Source: Methylobacterium jeotgali (GTDB lineage Bacteria > Pseudomonadota > Alphaproteobacteria > Rhizobiales > Beijerinckiaceae). From it: 64,000 nt of DNA. Of this stretch, positions 35,292 through 45,026 are shown piece by piece. The notes under the pieces are model-generated. The model saw nothing but the letters and a program-made list of their open reading frames with translations, had not been told where the DNA came from and did not search any database. Within the stretch, counting starts at the first letter, position 1, and each line of letters starts with the position of its first letter. The stretch lies in the NCBI RefSeq assembly GCF_022179345.1, contig NZ_BPQR01000038.1, positions 32,349 to 96,348 of the forward strand. Reading direction: 5' to 3'. The position numbers and the translations under genes were made by a program.

Positions 35292-36689
35292 TTGGCGTCC
35301 CCGACCCTGCTGCCCGCCGCGACGGATCATGCCCGCCGCTTCCGCCCGGCCGTGCCGCCGCCCCTGCGGGAGCCGCTGGGGCTCTTCGCCTTCCTGAAGG
35401 CGGTGCGGGCGAACCCGGTCGCGACCTGGACGGAGGATCACTTCACCGCGCCCCTCGTCGCGGCGGAGGGCGCGATGGGACGCATCACCCTGGTGAGCGA
35501 TCCCGAGCTGATCCGGCAGGTCCTCGTCGAGAACGCCGCCAACTACCGCAAGGACGATCTCCAGCGCCGCGTCCTGGCGCCGGGGCTCGGCAACGGCCTG
35601 CTCACCGCGGAGGGCGAGGAGTGGCGCCTCCAGCGCCGGACCCTGGCGCCGATCTTTTCCGCGCGCACCGTGCAAGGCTTCGCGGAGGCCATGAACGGAG
35701 CCGGCGCCCGCCTCGCCCGGCGCCTCGCCCGGCGGGACGGCGGCAGCGCCGACGTCGCGCTGGAGATGACGCGGGCCACCCTCGACGTGCTGGAGCGGAC
35801 GATCTTCACCACCGGCCTGCCGAGCGACCCCGACGCCCTCGGCCGCGCCATCACCCGCTTCCTCGAGGCGGTCGGCCCCATCGACCCCCTCGATGTGTTC
35901 GGCGTTCCGGCCTTCGTGCCGCGCCTCGGCCGGCTGAAGGCGCGGCCCGCGGCACGTTTCTTTGAGGAGGTGGTGGACGAACTGATCGAGCGCCGCCGCG
36001 CCTTGATGAAGGCGGATCGCGCGCCCCGCGACCTCCTCACCCTGCTGCTCGCCGCGCAGGACCCGGAGACGGGGCAGGGGCTGACCGATCTCGAGGTGAA
36101 GGCCAACATCGTCACCTTCATCGCCGCCGGCCACGAGACCACCGCCAACGCGCTCACCTGGGCGCTCTACTGTCTCTCGCAGGACGGGGCGGCGGCGGAG
36201 CGGCTGCGGGCCGAGGTCGACGCCGCGGGCTCGCAGGACGGATTCGCGGTCGAGGACCTGCCCTTCGCCAAGGCCGTGATCGAGGAGGCGATGCGGCTGT
36301 TCCCGCCGGTGCCGTTCCTGAGCCGGCAGGCGCTCGGCGAGGACCGGCTCGGGCGCATCAAGGTGCCGCGGGGATCGGTGGTGATGGTGGCGCCCTACGT
36401 GCTCCATCGCCACCGCACCCTCTGGGAGGACCCGGAGGCCTTCGTGCCGGAGCGCTTCCTCGGGTCGGCGCGGGCCGCGATTCCCCGCTACGCCTACCTG
36501 CCCTTCGGGGCGGGGCCGCGGGTCTGCATCGGGCAGAGCTTCTCGCTGCAGGAGGCGGTGCTGCTGCTCGCCCACATCGCGCGCGCGGTCGCGTTCGCCC
36601 TGCCGGAGGGCCATCCGCCGGTGCTGCCGGTGCAGCGGGTGACGCTGCGGCCCTCGGACGGGCTCCGGCTGTCGATCCGGCGCCGCTGA
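35292..36689 (+). CDS. Cytochrome P450
   Basis: A heme monooxygenase of about 465 residues. It has the oxygen-activation helix AGHETTAN (near residue 280), the ExxR region, FVPERFLGS and the heme-thiolate loop [14 protein letters not shown] (Cys near 414). No membrane anchor is seen, so it is soluble. No ATG is available; TTG 35292 follows GAGG (35279-35282) at 9 bases, while TTG 35286 is too close. No ferredoxin or reductase lies nearby, so the redox partner and substrate are unknown. Confidence 0.9.
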   Translation: MASPTLLPAATDHARRFRPAVPPPLREPLGLFAFLKAVRANPVATWTEDHFTAPLVAAEGAMGRITLVSDPELIRQVLVENAANYRKDDLQRRVLAPGLGNGLLTAEGEEWRLQRRTLAPIFSARTVQGFAEAMNGAGARLARRLARRDGGSADVALEMTRATLDVLERTIFTTGLPSDPDALGRAITRFLEAVGPIDPLDVFGVPAFVPRLGRLKARPAARFFEEVVDELIERRRALMKADRAPRDLLTLLLAAQDPETGQGLTDLEVKANIVTFIAAGHETTANALTWALYCLSQDGAAAERLRAEVDAAGSQDGFAVEDLPFAKAVIEEAMRLFPPVPFLSRQALGEDRLGRIKVPRGSVVMVAPYVLHRHRTLWEDPEAFVPERFLGSARAAIPRYAYLPFGAGPRVCIGQSFSLQEAVLLLAHIARAVAFALPEGHPPVLPVQRVTLRPSDGLRLSIRRR

Positions 36690-36696
36690 GCGGGCG

Positions 36697-37359
36697 TCAG
36701 TTCTTCTTGCGGAAGGCGTCGAGGCTGACGACCTCGGCGCCGGCCTCCGGCTGAGCCTCGTCCTTGCGGGCGGCCGCCGGCTTGTCGGCCTTGTCCGGGC
36801 CACCCTTGTCCTGGCCGCCCTTCTCCTGACCGTCTTGCGCGAGTGCCGGGACGACCTTCGGGCCGGCCTTGCCGATGGCGGGGAGCGCCGTGGGCTTGGT
36901 CTCGCTCGGCTCGGAGGCGGCGCCGCGGGGGCTCGTCTTCGGAGCCGCGAGCGGCGTCGGAGCGGGGGCCGGCGCGGCACCCTCCTCGGTCGCCTCGGCG
37001 TTCTCCGCGAGATCGAACTTCAGCCCGAACTGGACGGAGGGGTCGAAGAAGCCGCTCAGCGCGTCGAAGGGCACGAGCAGCCGCTCCGGGATGCCGGAGA
37101 AGGACAGCCCGACCTCGAAGGTGTGCTCGTTGACCGTGAGGTCCCAGAACTGGTGCTGGAGGACGATGGTCATGTCCTGCGGGTACTTCTCGCGAAGCCG
37201 CTGGGACATGCGCACGCCGGGCGCCTCGGTGCGGAAGGAGACGTAGAAGTGGTGCTCGCCCGCGAGCCCATCGCGGGCCGCGTCGGTGAGCACCTTGCGG
37301 ACGACGCCGCGCAGCGCGTCCTGCACCAGAAGATCGTAGCGGATCAGGTCGTCTGCCAT
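36697..37359 (-). CDS. sspB: ClpXP adaptor SspB (alphaproteobacterial type)
   Basis: A 220-residue protein. The folded domain (residues about 1-125) has LIRYDLLVQDALRGVVRKVL, HHFYVSFRTEAPGVRMSQRL and YPQDMTIVLQHQFWDLTVNE, which is SspB-alpha. A long disordered Ala/Pro/Lys-rich linker ends in the ClpX-docking motif region AEVVSLDAFRKKN. It delivers ssrA-tagged proteins to ClpXP. It lies about 70 bases downstream of the tmRNA gene on the same strand. Confidence 0.92.
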   Translation of the reverse strand: MADDLIRYDLLVQDALRGVVRKVLTDAARDGLAGEHHFYVSFRTEAPGVRMSQRLREKYPQDMTIVLQHQFWDLTVNEHTFEVGLSFSGIPERLLVPFDALSGFFDPSVQFGLKFDLAENAEATEEGAAPAPAPTPLAAPKTSPRGAASEPSETKPTALPAIGKAGPKVVPALAQDGQEKGGQDKGGPDKADKPAAARKDEAQPEAGAEVVSLDAFRKKN

Positions 37360-37431
37360 CGGCGGTCGCTTTGTCCGGGCTGCCTGCGGGCCAGGCCGCG
37401 GCCAGCGCACCGGGCGGGAGAATTAAAGTGG

Positions 37432-37745
37432 AGGCTTCTGTTGCCAGGTGCCTCCGAACCCCGCCTATGCGGAGCTACCCGCTAGGACTTAATTTGGTAT
37501 TGGGGACCGCTTACGCGGCCACCGCCACCGGAGCAAAGTTGTCGTTGGCAACTATTGCAAAGGCCCGATAACGGCGGAACCATGCCGAGCGAAAGATCAA
37601 CCTTTACGCCCTCGTCGATCCTATTTCGCCCCCGCCGCAACCCAACGATCCGAACGCCGCCGATGCGTCCAAAAGCCCTGGGTTCCGGTGGAGGCGCCGG
37701 GTACCGCCCCCGGGTCCGATAGGTTTATTCCGAAGACCGTTTATC
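37432..37745 (-). ncRNA. ssrA: tmRNA, split and circularly permuted (alphaproteobacterial)
   Basis: Minus-strand bases 37549-37511 encode ANDNFAPVAVAA then TAA, the alphaproteobacterial degradation tag. The order is permuted. The acceptor piece comes first, with a T-arm-like hairpin at 37713-37697 (CCGGG, 7-base loop, CCCGG) and 3' acceptor strand CGCCTCC-ACC at 37696-37687. An excised linker follows. The coding piece starts at 37633 with GGGGGCG, which pairs with the acceptor strand. AAACCT upstream of the T-arm can pair with AGGTT in the coding piece (P2). Outer ends are approximate. It rescues stalled ribosomes with SmpB. Confidence 0.9.
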
Positions 37746-37800
37746 GCCATAGCCGACCTTGCGGCCGGCGAGATCGAATATAGGGGGGATCGCGTCGGTT

Positions 37801-38643
37801 TTGAAGCCCGATCCTGCGCCTCTCGCCATCGATCCGCCGCCGCCGTCCGCGGAGGCCGCAGCGGCGCGCGAGACCGGCTCGCGGCCGTCGCCGGGCGAGA
37901 TCCTGCGCACGCTGCTCTGGCTCTCGATCCAGGCCGTCGCCTGCCTCGCTGTGGCGGGTCTCGCGGCAGTCGTGCTGGTGCGGGTCGGGGCCGATCTCTA
38001 CGAGGGGCTCGATCCGTTCGTCGCCTCGGCGAGGCGGCCGTTTCCGGGCTCGACTCGGCTCGCCGCCCGCGGTCTTTCCGTCGACGTGCTCCGCCAGGTC
38101 CTGCTCGCGGGAATCGTCGTCGGCCTCGCCGTCTGGCGCGTCGGCGGCGGCTGGCGGAGCGCCCTCGCCCTCGACCGCATGCGGCCGAACGGGATGCGGC
38201 CGGCGCGGCTGCTGGCGATCCTGCTGGTCTGGCCCGTCCTCCACATCCTCTGGGTGAGCGGCACCGCCGCGATCTCCGGAGCGAACCTGCCGCCGGGCGG
38301 GACCCGCCTCTCGCCGGCCCTGACGCCGTCCCTCGTCGCGCTCTGGCTGCTCACGGTCGTGGTGCTGACGCCGGCGGCCGAGGAGCTTCTCATGCGCGGC
38401 GCCTTGTTCGCCCAGGCGCTGCGGCGGCTCGGCGGGCCCGGCGCCGTTCTCGTGACCGCCGCGATCTTCGCAGGCGTGCACGCGGTCTCCTTCAACCTCA
38501 CCCAACCGCTCTCGCTGGTGCCGCTCGCCCTGGCGCTCGGCTGGCTGCGCTGGCGCACCGGCCGGCTCTGGCCCTGCATCTGCCTGCACGGCTGGAGCAA
38601 CCTCGTCTCGATCGCCTACCTGCTCTGGCCGCTCGGGACCTGA
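37801..38643 (+). CDS. CPBP-family intramembrane metalloprotease
   Basis: A roughly 280-residue polytopic protein. CPBP (Abi/CAAX-processing) motifs are visible: EExxxR as AAEELLMRG (near residue 197), FxxxH as AIFAGVHAVSF (near 223) and a final LHGWSN. It is a predicted zinc-type glutamic/metallo protease of the inner membrane with unknown substrate. No ATG fits; TTG 37801 is chosen, with TTG 37759 as alternative. Promoter sequences for it would overlap the 5' end of the divergent tmRNA gene. Confidence 0.82.
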   Translation: MKPDPAPLAIDPPPPSAEAAAARETGSRPSPGEILRTLLWLSIQAVACLAVAGLAAVVLVRVGADLYEGLDPFVASARRPFPGSTRLAARGLSVDVLRQVLLAGIVVGLAVWRVGGGWRSALALDRMRPNGMRPARLLAILLVWPVLHILWVSGTAAISGANLPPGGTRLSPALTPSLVALWLLTVVVLTPAAEELLMRGALFAQALRRLGGPGAVLVTAAIFAGVHAVSFNLTQPLSLVPLALALGWLRWRTGRLWPCICLHGWSNLVSIAYLLWPLGT

Positions 38644-38711
38644 CCCGAAGCCTGTGGCCGGGGTCCGTCCGGCCCTGGCACCGCCGCGCCGGGATCGCGT
38701 AGGATCGCGCC

Positions 38712-39506
38712 ATGCAGCCCTATCACCACCTGATCCGGCGAATCCTCGACGAGGGCGTGCGTAAGGAGGACCGCACCGGCACCGGCACGCTCTCCGTGTT
38801 CGGCCACCAGATGCGCTTCGACCTCTCGGACGGCTTCCCCCTCGTCACCACGAAGCGGCTGCATCTGCGCTCGATCGTCCACGAGCTGCTCTGGTTCCTG
38901 GCCGGCGACACCAACGTCGCCGCGCTCCGCGAGAACGGCGTCACCATCTGGGACGAGTGGGCGGACGCGAATGGCGACCTCGGCCCGGTCTACGGGGCGC
39001 AGTGGCGCTCTTGGAAGAAGCCCGATGGCGGCACCGTTGACCAGATCGCCTGGGTCGTCGATGAGATCCGCCGCAACCCCGATTCCCGCCGGCTCGTCGT
39101 CAGCGCCTGGAATCCGGGCGAGTTGGAGAAGATGGCGCTGGCGCCCTGCCACTGCCTGTTCCAGTTCTACGTCGCCGAGGGGCGGCTCTCCTGCCAGCTC
39201 TACCAGCGCTCGGCGGACGTGTTCCTCGGCGTGCCCTTCAATATCGCGAGCTACGCGCTGCTGACCGCGATGATCGCGCAGGTGACGGGGCTGCGGCCGG
39301 GCGCGTTCGTCCACACCTTCGGCGACGCGCATCTCTACCTGAACCATCGGGAGCAGGCCCACACGCTTCTCGCCCGCGCCCCCCGGCCGCTGCCGCGCCT
39401 GCGGCTGAACCCGGAGGTGACGGACCTCTTCGCCTTCCGCTTCGAGGACATTACGATCGAGGGCTACGACCCTCATCCCGCGATCGCCGCGCCCGTCGCG
39501 GTCTGA
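38712..39506 (+). CDS. thyA: Thymidylate synthase
   Basis: A 264-residue folate-dependent enzyme converting dUMP to dTMP. It has [20 protein letters not shown] at the N-terminus, the nucleophile Cys in [12 protein letters not shown] (near 146), [20 protein letters not shown] and HIYLNH-like HLYLNHREQ. Length is exactly that of E. coli ThyA. It is followed 27 bases later by folA, which regenerates its folate cofactor. Confidence 0.97.
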   Translation: MQPYHHLIRRILDEGVRKEDRTGTGTLSVFGHQMRFDLSDGFPLVTTKRLHLRSIVHELLWFLAGDTNVAALRENGVTIWDEWADANGDLGPVYGAQWRSWKKPDGGTVDQIAWVVDEIRRNPDSRRLVVSAWNPGELEKMALAPCHCLFQFYVAEGRLSCQLYQRSADVFLGVPFNIASYALLTAMIAQVTGLRPGAFVHTFGDAHLYLNHREQAHTLLARAPRPLPRLRLNPEVTDLFAFRFEDITIEGYDPHPAIAAPVAV

Positions 39507-39533
39507 GCTTCGTTCGATTCCCTCGAGAGCCCC

Positions 39534-40025
39534 ATGCCCCTCGTCACCCTCGTCGTCGCGGCGGCCCGCAACGGCGTCATCGGCCGCGACAACGGCCTCG
39601 CCTGGCGCCTGCGCAGCGATCTGCGCCGCTTCCGCGCGCTGACCATGGGCAAGCCGATCCTGATGGGCCGGCGCACCTTCGCCTCCATCGGCAAGGCGCT
39701 GCCCGGCCGCCGCAACATCGTGCTGACCCGCGACCGGAGCTTCGAGGCCCCCGAGATCGTCGCGATCCACGACTGGGAGGCGGCGCTGGCGGCCGCCGGA
39801 GACGCGCCGGAGCTGATGGTCGTCGGCGGGGCCGAGATCTACCGCATGGCGCTTCCCGTGGCCGACCGCATCCATCTCACCGAGGTCGACGCCGAGCCCG
39901 AGGGCGACACGTTCCTGCCCGAGTACGATCGTGCCGCCTACCGCGAGACGCTGCGGGAATCGCACGCCCCGGGGGAGGGCGACGAGCACGCCTTCACCTA
40001 TATCGATCTCGAACGGACGCGGTGA
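39534..40025 (+). CDS. folA: Dihydrofolate reductase
   Basis: A 163-residue type I DHFR. Motifs include AARNGVIGRDNGLAWRLRSD (substrate Asp/Trp region), KPILMGRRTFASIGKALPGR and MVVGGAEIYRMALP near residue 95. It recycles dihydrofolate produced by ThyA. Coupled in one unit with thyA. Confidence 0.96.
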   Translation: MPLVTLVVAAARNGVIGRDNGLAWRLRSDLRRFRALTMGKPILMGRRTFASIGKALPGRRNIVLTRDRSFEAPEIVAIHDWEAALAAAGDAPELMVVGGAEIYRMALPVADRIHLTEVDAEPEGDTFLPEYDRAAYRETLRESHAPGEGDEHAFTYIDLERTR

Positions 40026-40027
40026 CG

Positions 40028-40041
40028 CGCGGGGCCCCGCG
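40028..40041. repeat. GC palindrome after folA
   Basis: CGCGGGGCCCCGCG is a perfect 14-base palindrome starting 2 bases after the folA stop. It has no T-run. The remaining 206 bases before hflK hold no gene I can support. Confidence 0.4.
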
Positions 40042-40247
40042 TTAATCCCGTTTCCATCCAGGGGCGACCGGTCGCGGCCGGAGCGGCTTGCCTTGGCCGT
40101 GGGCGATGCCCACCTGCCTTGACAGGACGGAGCGCTCTCCCTCAGGTGCAGGGCGCCCGCAGACGGCCCGAAGTTTCCATCAGGCGATGAGGACGCGGTC
40201 CGGATGGCGCGGGTGCCCCGCGGCGAGATCAGGAGAACACGTCGAGG

Positions 40248-41408
40248 ATGCCTTGGAGCAATCAGAGCGGCGGCGGTGGCGGGGGCGGACCCTGGGGCCG
40301 TGGCAGCGGGAACGGCGGCGGGCCCTGGGGCGGCGGGGGCGGCGGCAAGACCCCGCCTGATCTCGAGGATCTCCTCCGTCGCGGCCAGGATCGCCTGCGC
40401 GGCGTCATCCCCGGCGGGGGCGGCTCCCTCGGCGGCGGCCGCGGCCTGCTCTTCGTGGCCGCGCTCGTGGCGGGCGGCTGGCTGCTTACCGGCTTCTACA
40501 CCGTGGCGCCGAACCAGGTCGGCATCGAGACGATCTTCGGCCGCTACGTCGGCGCCAAGGGTGAGGGCCTGCGCTACAACTTCCCCTATCCGGTCGGCGG
40601 CGTCGTGAAGCCGAACGTGGGGCAGGTGAACTCCATCCAGATCGGCTACCGGGCCGGCGTCGGCGCGCAGGCGCGCCCCCGCGACCTGCCCGAGGAGAGC
40701 CTGATGCTCACCGGCGACGAGAACATCGTCGACCTCGACTTCGAGGTGCAGTGGCGCGTCAACCCGCTCAAGGCCTCGGACTACGTGTTCAACCTCCAGA
40801 ACCCGGAGGGCACCATCAAGGCCATCGCCGAGAGCGCGATGCGCGAGGTGGTCGGCCGGCGCAACATCCAGGCGATCCTCACCAACGAGCAGTCGAGCGT
40901 CGCCCAGGAGGTCAAGGAGATCACTCAGAGCGCGCTGGACGAGTACGGGGCCGGCGTGCGCATCGAGGTGGTGCAGCTCGTCAGCGTCAACCCGCCCCCC
41001 GAGGTGCGGCCCGCCTTCATCGACGTGAACGCCGCCCAGCAGGACGCCGAGCGCGTCCAGAACGAGGCCAAGACCTATGCCAGCCGCGAGGTCCCGCAGG
41101 CCCGCGGCCGCGCCTCCCAGATCGTCCAGGCGTCGGAGGCCTACAAGACGCAGTCGACCGCCGACGCCACCGGTCAGGCGGCCCGCTTCGGGCAGGTCTA
41201 CGAGTCCTACAAGACGGCCCCCGAGGTCAGCCGCGAGCGCATCTTCCTCGAGACCATGGAGAGGGTCTTCGGCGCCGTGAACAAGGTCATCATCGATCAG
41301 TCGGGGCCGGGCGGCGCCAATGCCGCCGCGGCGGGCGTGCTGCCCGTGCTGCCCCTCACGGAGCCCGGCACCCGCACCGCCGGCCAGCAGGGGGGAGCCA
41401 CGCGATGA
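40248..41408 (+). CDS. hflK: FtsH protease modulator HflK
   Basis: A 386-residue SPFH/band-7 membrane protein. The Gly-rich N-terminus (about 1-35) is typical of HflK. One membrane segment follows (LLFVAALVAGGWLLTGFYTV, about 65-84), then the band-7 domain (APNQVGIETIFGRYVGAKGE) and a periplasmic coiled coil (VNAAQQDAERVQNEAKTYAS). With HflC it forms a cage around FtsH. It overlaps hflC by 4 bases. Confidence 0.95.
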   Translation: MPWSNQSGGGGGGGPWGRGSGNGGGPWGGGGGGKTPPDLEDLLRRGQDRLRGVIPGGGGSLGGGRGLLFVAALVAGGWLLTGFYTVAPNQVGIETIFGRYVGAKGEGLRYNFPYPVGGVVKPNVGQVNSIQIGYRAGVGAQARPRDLPEESLMLTGDENIVDLDFEVQWRVNPLKASDYVFNLQNPEGTIKAIAESAMREVVGRRNIQAILTNEQSSVAQEVKEITQSALDEYGAGVRIEVVQLVSVNPPPEVRPAFIDVNAAQQDAERVQNEAKTYASREVPQARGRASQIVQASEAYKTQSTADATGQAARFGQVYESYKTAPEVSRERIFLETMERVFGAVNKVIIDQSGPGGANAAAAGVLPVLPLTEPGTRTAGQQGGATR

Positions 41409-42334
41409 ACCGTCAGGCGCTCCGCACCGGGCTCGTGGTCATCGCGGCCCTTCTCGCGGTCTCGTTCTACGCCTCGGTCTTCACCGTAGGGCAGATGCAG
41501 CAGGCGCTGGTGCTCCAGTTCGGCCGCGTCCGCGCCGTGCTGAACCAGACCGGTGAGGACCGGCCGGGCCTCTACTTCAAGCTGCCGTTCATGGAGAACG
41601 TGATCATCTTCGACAAGCGGGTCCTCGACCTCGACCTGCCCGTCCAGACGCTGCTCACCGCCGACCGGCAGAATCTCGAGGTCGACGCCTTCGCCCGCTA
41701 CCGGATCACCGATCCGCTGCGCTTCTACCAGTCGGTCGGCAACCTGGGGCTGGCCAACCAGCGCCTGGCGAGCTTCGCCAACTCGTCCCTGCGCAACGTG
41801 CTCGCCCGCTCGACCCGCGACGCGATCGTCAAGACCGACCGCATGCGGCTGATGAACGAGATCCAGGACGACGTGAACCGGCAGGCGAAGTCGCTCGGCG
41901 TCGAGATCGTCGACCTGCGCATGACCCGCGTCGATCTGCCCGCGCAGAACTCCTCGGCCGTCTACGAGCGCATGAAGACCGAGCGCAAGCGCGAGGCTGC
42001 CGACATCCGCGCCAACGGCGACCAGATTGCCGCGACGATTCGCGCCAAGGCCGACCGCGACGTGACGGTGATCCTCGCCGAGGCCAACCAGAAGTCCGAG
42101 GAGCTGCGCGGCGAGGGCGACGCGGAGAAGAACCGCATCCTCGCCGAGGCCTTCGGCAAGGATCCGGGCTTCTTCGCCTTCTACCGCTCGATGCAGGCCT
42201 ACGAGGCCGGGCTCAAGGGCTCGGACACCCGCCTCGTGATCAGCCCGAACTCGGACTTCTTCCGCTACTTCGGCGATCCGCAGGGCCGGGGGAGGGCCGC
42301 AACGACCGGCTCGACCGCGGGCGCGACGCGCTGA
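41405..42334 (+). CDS. hflC: FtsH protease modulator HflC
   Basis: A 309-residue partner of HflK, starting at the ATG that overlaps the hflK stop (ATGA). It has an N-terminal anchor (GLVVIAALLAVSFYASVFTV, about 9-28), band-7 core (DRPGLYFKLPFMENVIIFDK) and the RMTRVDLPAQNSSAVYERMK helix leading into the coiled coil. Length and pattern are standard. Confidence 0.95.
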   Translation: MNRQALRTGLVVIAALLAVSFYASVFTVGQMQQALVLQFGRVRAVLNQTGEDRPGLYFKLPFMENVIIFDKRVLDLDLPVQTLLTADRQNLEVDAFARYRITDPLRFYQSVGNLGLANQRLASFANSSLRNVLARSTRDAIVKTDRMRLMNEIQDDVNRQAKSLGVEIVDLRMTRVDLPAQNSSAVYERMKTERKREAADIRANGDQIAATIRAKADRDVTVILAEANQKSEELRGEGDAEKNRILAEAFGKDPGFFAFYRSMQAYEAGLKGSDTRLVISPNSDFFRYFGDPQGRGRAATTGSTAGATR

Positions 42335-42510
42335 CCCGCGACTCTTGAACCACCGGGCCGGGAGCCGATCTAAGAGCTCCCGACCCGCCGCGGCCACGGG
42401 CCGACGCGGCATGGGCCGCTCCGGGCGGAATCGCGACGCGCCGAGCCAGGGGCTGCCTTCCGAAGGGCGGCCCCGCACAGGACAGGGACCGTTCCTTGGA
42501 GATCAGCACC

Positions 42511-44034
42511 ATGCCTTGCCCCGCGAGCGCCGGCCCGGCGCGCCGTCCGCAGCGCGCCCGCGCCATGCTGGCGGCCCTCCTGATCGGCGCGACCGTCGCA
42601 GGCAGCGCCCTGCCGCCGCCCGCCTTCGCCAAGGGCCCCGAGTCGCTCGCCGACCTCGCCGCGCAGGTGACGGATGCCGTCGTGAACATCTCCGCCTCGA
42701 CCACCGTCGAGGCGCGGGCCGGGCGCGCCGGCCCGCAGCTGCCGCCGGGCACGCCCTTCGAGGACCTGTTCGAGGAGTTCTTCAACCGCCGCGGCGGCCG
42801 TGGCGGCGGCGGAGGCGGCGAGGGCGAGGCGCCCCGGCCTCAGCGCAAGTCGAACTCGCTCGGCTCCGGCTTCATCATCGACGCCTCCGGCATCGTGGTC
42901 ACGAACAACCACGTCATCGGCGACGCCAACGACATCCAGGTCATCCTCAGCGACGGCACCAAGCTGAAGGCCGAGATCGTCGGCAAGGATTCGAAGATCG
43001 ACCTCGCCGTGCTCCGGGTGAAGCCCACCGCCGAGCGCCCGCTCAAGGCCGTGCCCTTCGGGAACTCGGACACGATGCGGCCGGGCGACTGGGTGATCGC
43101 CATCGGCAACCCGTTCGGCCTCGGCGGCTCGGTCTCGGCCGGCATCGTCTCGGCGCGGGGCCGCAACATCGAGTCCGGCCCCTATGACAACTACATCCAG
43201 ACGGATGCCGCCATCAACAAGGGCAACTCCGGCGGGCCGCTGTTCAACATGAACGGCGAGGTCATCGGCATCAACACCGCGATCCTGTCGCCCACCGGCG
43301 GCTCGGTCGGCATCGGCTTCGCGGTGCCCTCGGGCACGGCCAAGCCCGTGATCGACCAGCTCCGCGAGTTCGGCGAGGTCCGCCGCGGCTGGCTCGGCGT
43401 GCGCATCCAGAACGTCGACGACGCTACCGCCGAGGCGCTGGGCCTCAAGGGCGGCGCCCGTGGCGCGCTGGTGGCTGGCGTCGACGAGAAGGGCCCGGCT
43501 AAGACCGCCGGTCTCGAGGTCGGCGACGTGATCGTGCGCTTCAACGGCGACGCGGTGAAGGCCTCGAGCGACCTGCCGCGCATCGTCGCGGCGACGCCCG
43601 TCGGCAAGACCGTGGACGTCGTCATCGTCCGCAAGGGCGAGGAGACCACCAAGCCCGTGACCCTGGGGCGCCTGGAGGATGGCACCGACAAGGCCAAGCC
43701 TGCGAGCCTGCGCCAGCCCGAGGCCGAGAGCGCCGTGCGGCAGGTGCTCGGCATGAACCTCTCCAGCATGACCGACGAGCTGCGCAAGCGCTACTCGATC
43801 AAGGACACCGTCAAGGGCGTCGTCGTCACCCGCGTCGACCCCAACTCGACGGCGGCCGACAAGCGCATCCAGCCCGGCGAAACCGTGGTCGAGGTCGGCC
43901 AGGAGGCGGTGAACAGCCCCGCCGACGTCTCGAAGCGGATCGACGCCCTCAAGAAGGAGGGCCGCAAGTCGGTGCTGCTCCTCGTGGCGGCAGCCGGCGG
44001 CGACGTACGCTTCGTGGCGGTCGGCTTGGAGTAG
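42511..44034 (+). CDS. DegP/HtrA-family periplasmic serine protease (Do)
   Basis: A 507-residue exported trypsin-like protease. The signal peptide is AMLAALLIGATVAGSALPPP. The catalytic triad is His (VVTNNHVIGD), Asp (SKIDLAVLRV) and Ser (NKGNSGGPLFN), followed by two PDZ domains (RRGWLGVRIQNVDD; then YSIKDTVKGVVVTRVDPNST). A long Q-linker-like Gly/Arg stretch lies at about 92-112. It degrades or refolds misfolded envelope proteins. ATG 42511 is preferred over TTG 42496. It lies 176 bases downstream of hflC and fits that quality-control theme. Confidence 0.93.
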   Translation: MPCPASAGPARRPQRARAMLAALLIGATVAGSALPPPAFAKGPESLADLAAQVTDAVVNISASTTVEARAGRAGPQLPPGTPFEDLFEEFFNRRGGRGGGGGGEGEAPRPQRKSNSLGSGFIIDASGIVVTNNHVIGDANDIQVILSDGTKLKAEIVGKDSKIDLAVLRVKPTAERPLKAVPFGNSDTMRPGDWVIAIGNPFGLGGSVSAGIVSARGRNIESGPYDNYIQTDAAINKGNSGGPLFNMNGEVIGINTAILSPTGGSVGIGFAVPSGTAKPVIDQLREFGEVRRGWLGVRIQNVDDATAEALGLKGGARGALVAGVDEKGPAKTAGLEVGDVIVRFNGDAVKASSDLPRIVAATPVGKTVDVVIVRKGEETTKPVTLGRLEDGTDKAKPASLRQPEAESAVRQVLGMNLSSMTDELRKRYSIKDTVKGVVVTRVDPNSTAADKRIQPGETVVEVGQEAVNSPADVSKRIDALKKEGRKSVLLLVAAAGGDVRFVAVGLE

Positions 44035-44083
44035 CACGCCGCCCGCCGGGTTTGGTTCGGCGGGAAGCCACCTGAGATTGCGG

Positions 44084-44112
44084 AAGCCGGGTCCGGTCGG
44101 GCCCGGCTTTCT
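44084..44112 (+). terminator. Terminator between degP-like gene and serB
   Basis: AAGCCGGG (44084-44091) pairs with CCCGGCTT (44102-44109) with a 10-base loop, followed by a T-rich tail on the plus strand. A second 7-bp hairpin (CCCGCCG/CGGCGGG) stands just upstream. It lies between two convergent genes. Confidence 0.65.
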
Positions 44113-44115
44113 CGT

Positions 44116-45009
44116 TCAGGCCGCGACGAACGCGCTCGCGGCGTAGCCCTGGAGGTAGAGAAGGGCGGTGAGGTCGCCGTGCTCGATCCGGGCGCGCGCC
44201 TGCGCGGCCACCGCGGGCTTCGCCCGGAAGGCGACGCCGAGCCCGGCCTCGGCCAGCATGTCGAGATCGTTCGCGCCGTCGCCGACGGCCATCGTCGCGG
44301 CGGGGCCGAGACCCGTCTTCTCCCGCAGCTCGATCAGGGTCTCGCGCTTGGCGGCGCGTCCGACGATCGGCTCGGCGACGGTGCCGTCGAGGCGGCCTTC
44401 CGCGAGGCCGAGCCGGTTGGCGCGCTCCTCCTCGAAGCCGATCCGCGCGGCGATCGGCCCCGTGAACAGGCTGAAGCCGCCGGAGACGAGGCAGGTGCGG
44501 GCGCCGTGGGCGCGCATGGTCCGCACCAGGGTCGTGCCGCCGGGGGTCAGGGTCAGGCGCTCGGCGATCAGCCCGTCGATGCTCGCGGCCTCGATGCCGG
44601 CGAGCAGGGCGACGCGCTCGCGCAGCGCCGGCTCGAAGGCGATCTCGCCCCGCATCGCCCGTTCGGTGATCGCCGCGACCGTCCCCTTGAGGCCGAGCGT
44701 ATCCGCCAACTCGTCGATGCATTCCTGCTCGATCATGGTCGAATCCATGTCGGCGAGCAGCAGCCGCTTGCGGCGATGCGCGTCGGCGGGAAGCACTGCG
44801 ATATCGATGGGCTCGGAGCCTAGGGCCGCGCGCAGCGCCGCCTCCGCGTTCTCGGCCGTGTCCTCGTCCAGAAGCAGCTCCGCGGCGACCTCTCCGTGCA
44901 GGATGCGGGGCTGATGGCGCGTGCGCAGCACGGCCCGCGCCTCGGCGAGGACGGCGTCGGTGATGGCGGGGCGGGCCGGGTTTGATATCAGGACCGCGAC
45001 CAAAGCCAT
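44116..45009 (-). CDS. serB: Phosphoserine phosphatase
   Basis: A 297-residue HAD-superfamily enzyme completing serine synthesis. The catalytic block is [20 protein letters not shown] (near residue 85), with SGGF in motif II ([20 protein letters not shown]) and [20 protein letters not shown] in motif IV. A regulatory-like N-terminal domain of about 75 residues precedes. Start codon lies only 17 bases from that of the divergent miaA. Confidence 0.95.
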   Translation of the reverse strand: MALVAVLISNPARPAITDAVLAEARAVLRTRHQPRILHGEVAAELLLDEDTAENAEAALRAALGSEPIDIAVLPADAHRRKRLLLADMDSTMIEQECIDELADTLGLKGTVAAITERAMRGEIAFEPALRERVALLAGIEAASIDGLIAERLTLTPGGTTLVRTMRAHGARTCLVSGGFSLFTGPIAARIGFEEERANRLGLAEGRLDGTVAEPIVGRAAKRETLIELREKTGLGPAATMAVGDGANDLDMLAEAGLGVAFRAKPAVAAQARARIEHGDLTALLYLQGYAASAFVAA

Positions 45010-45026
45010 CGCGAGGGCCTCCGAAC

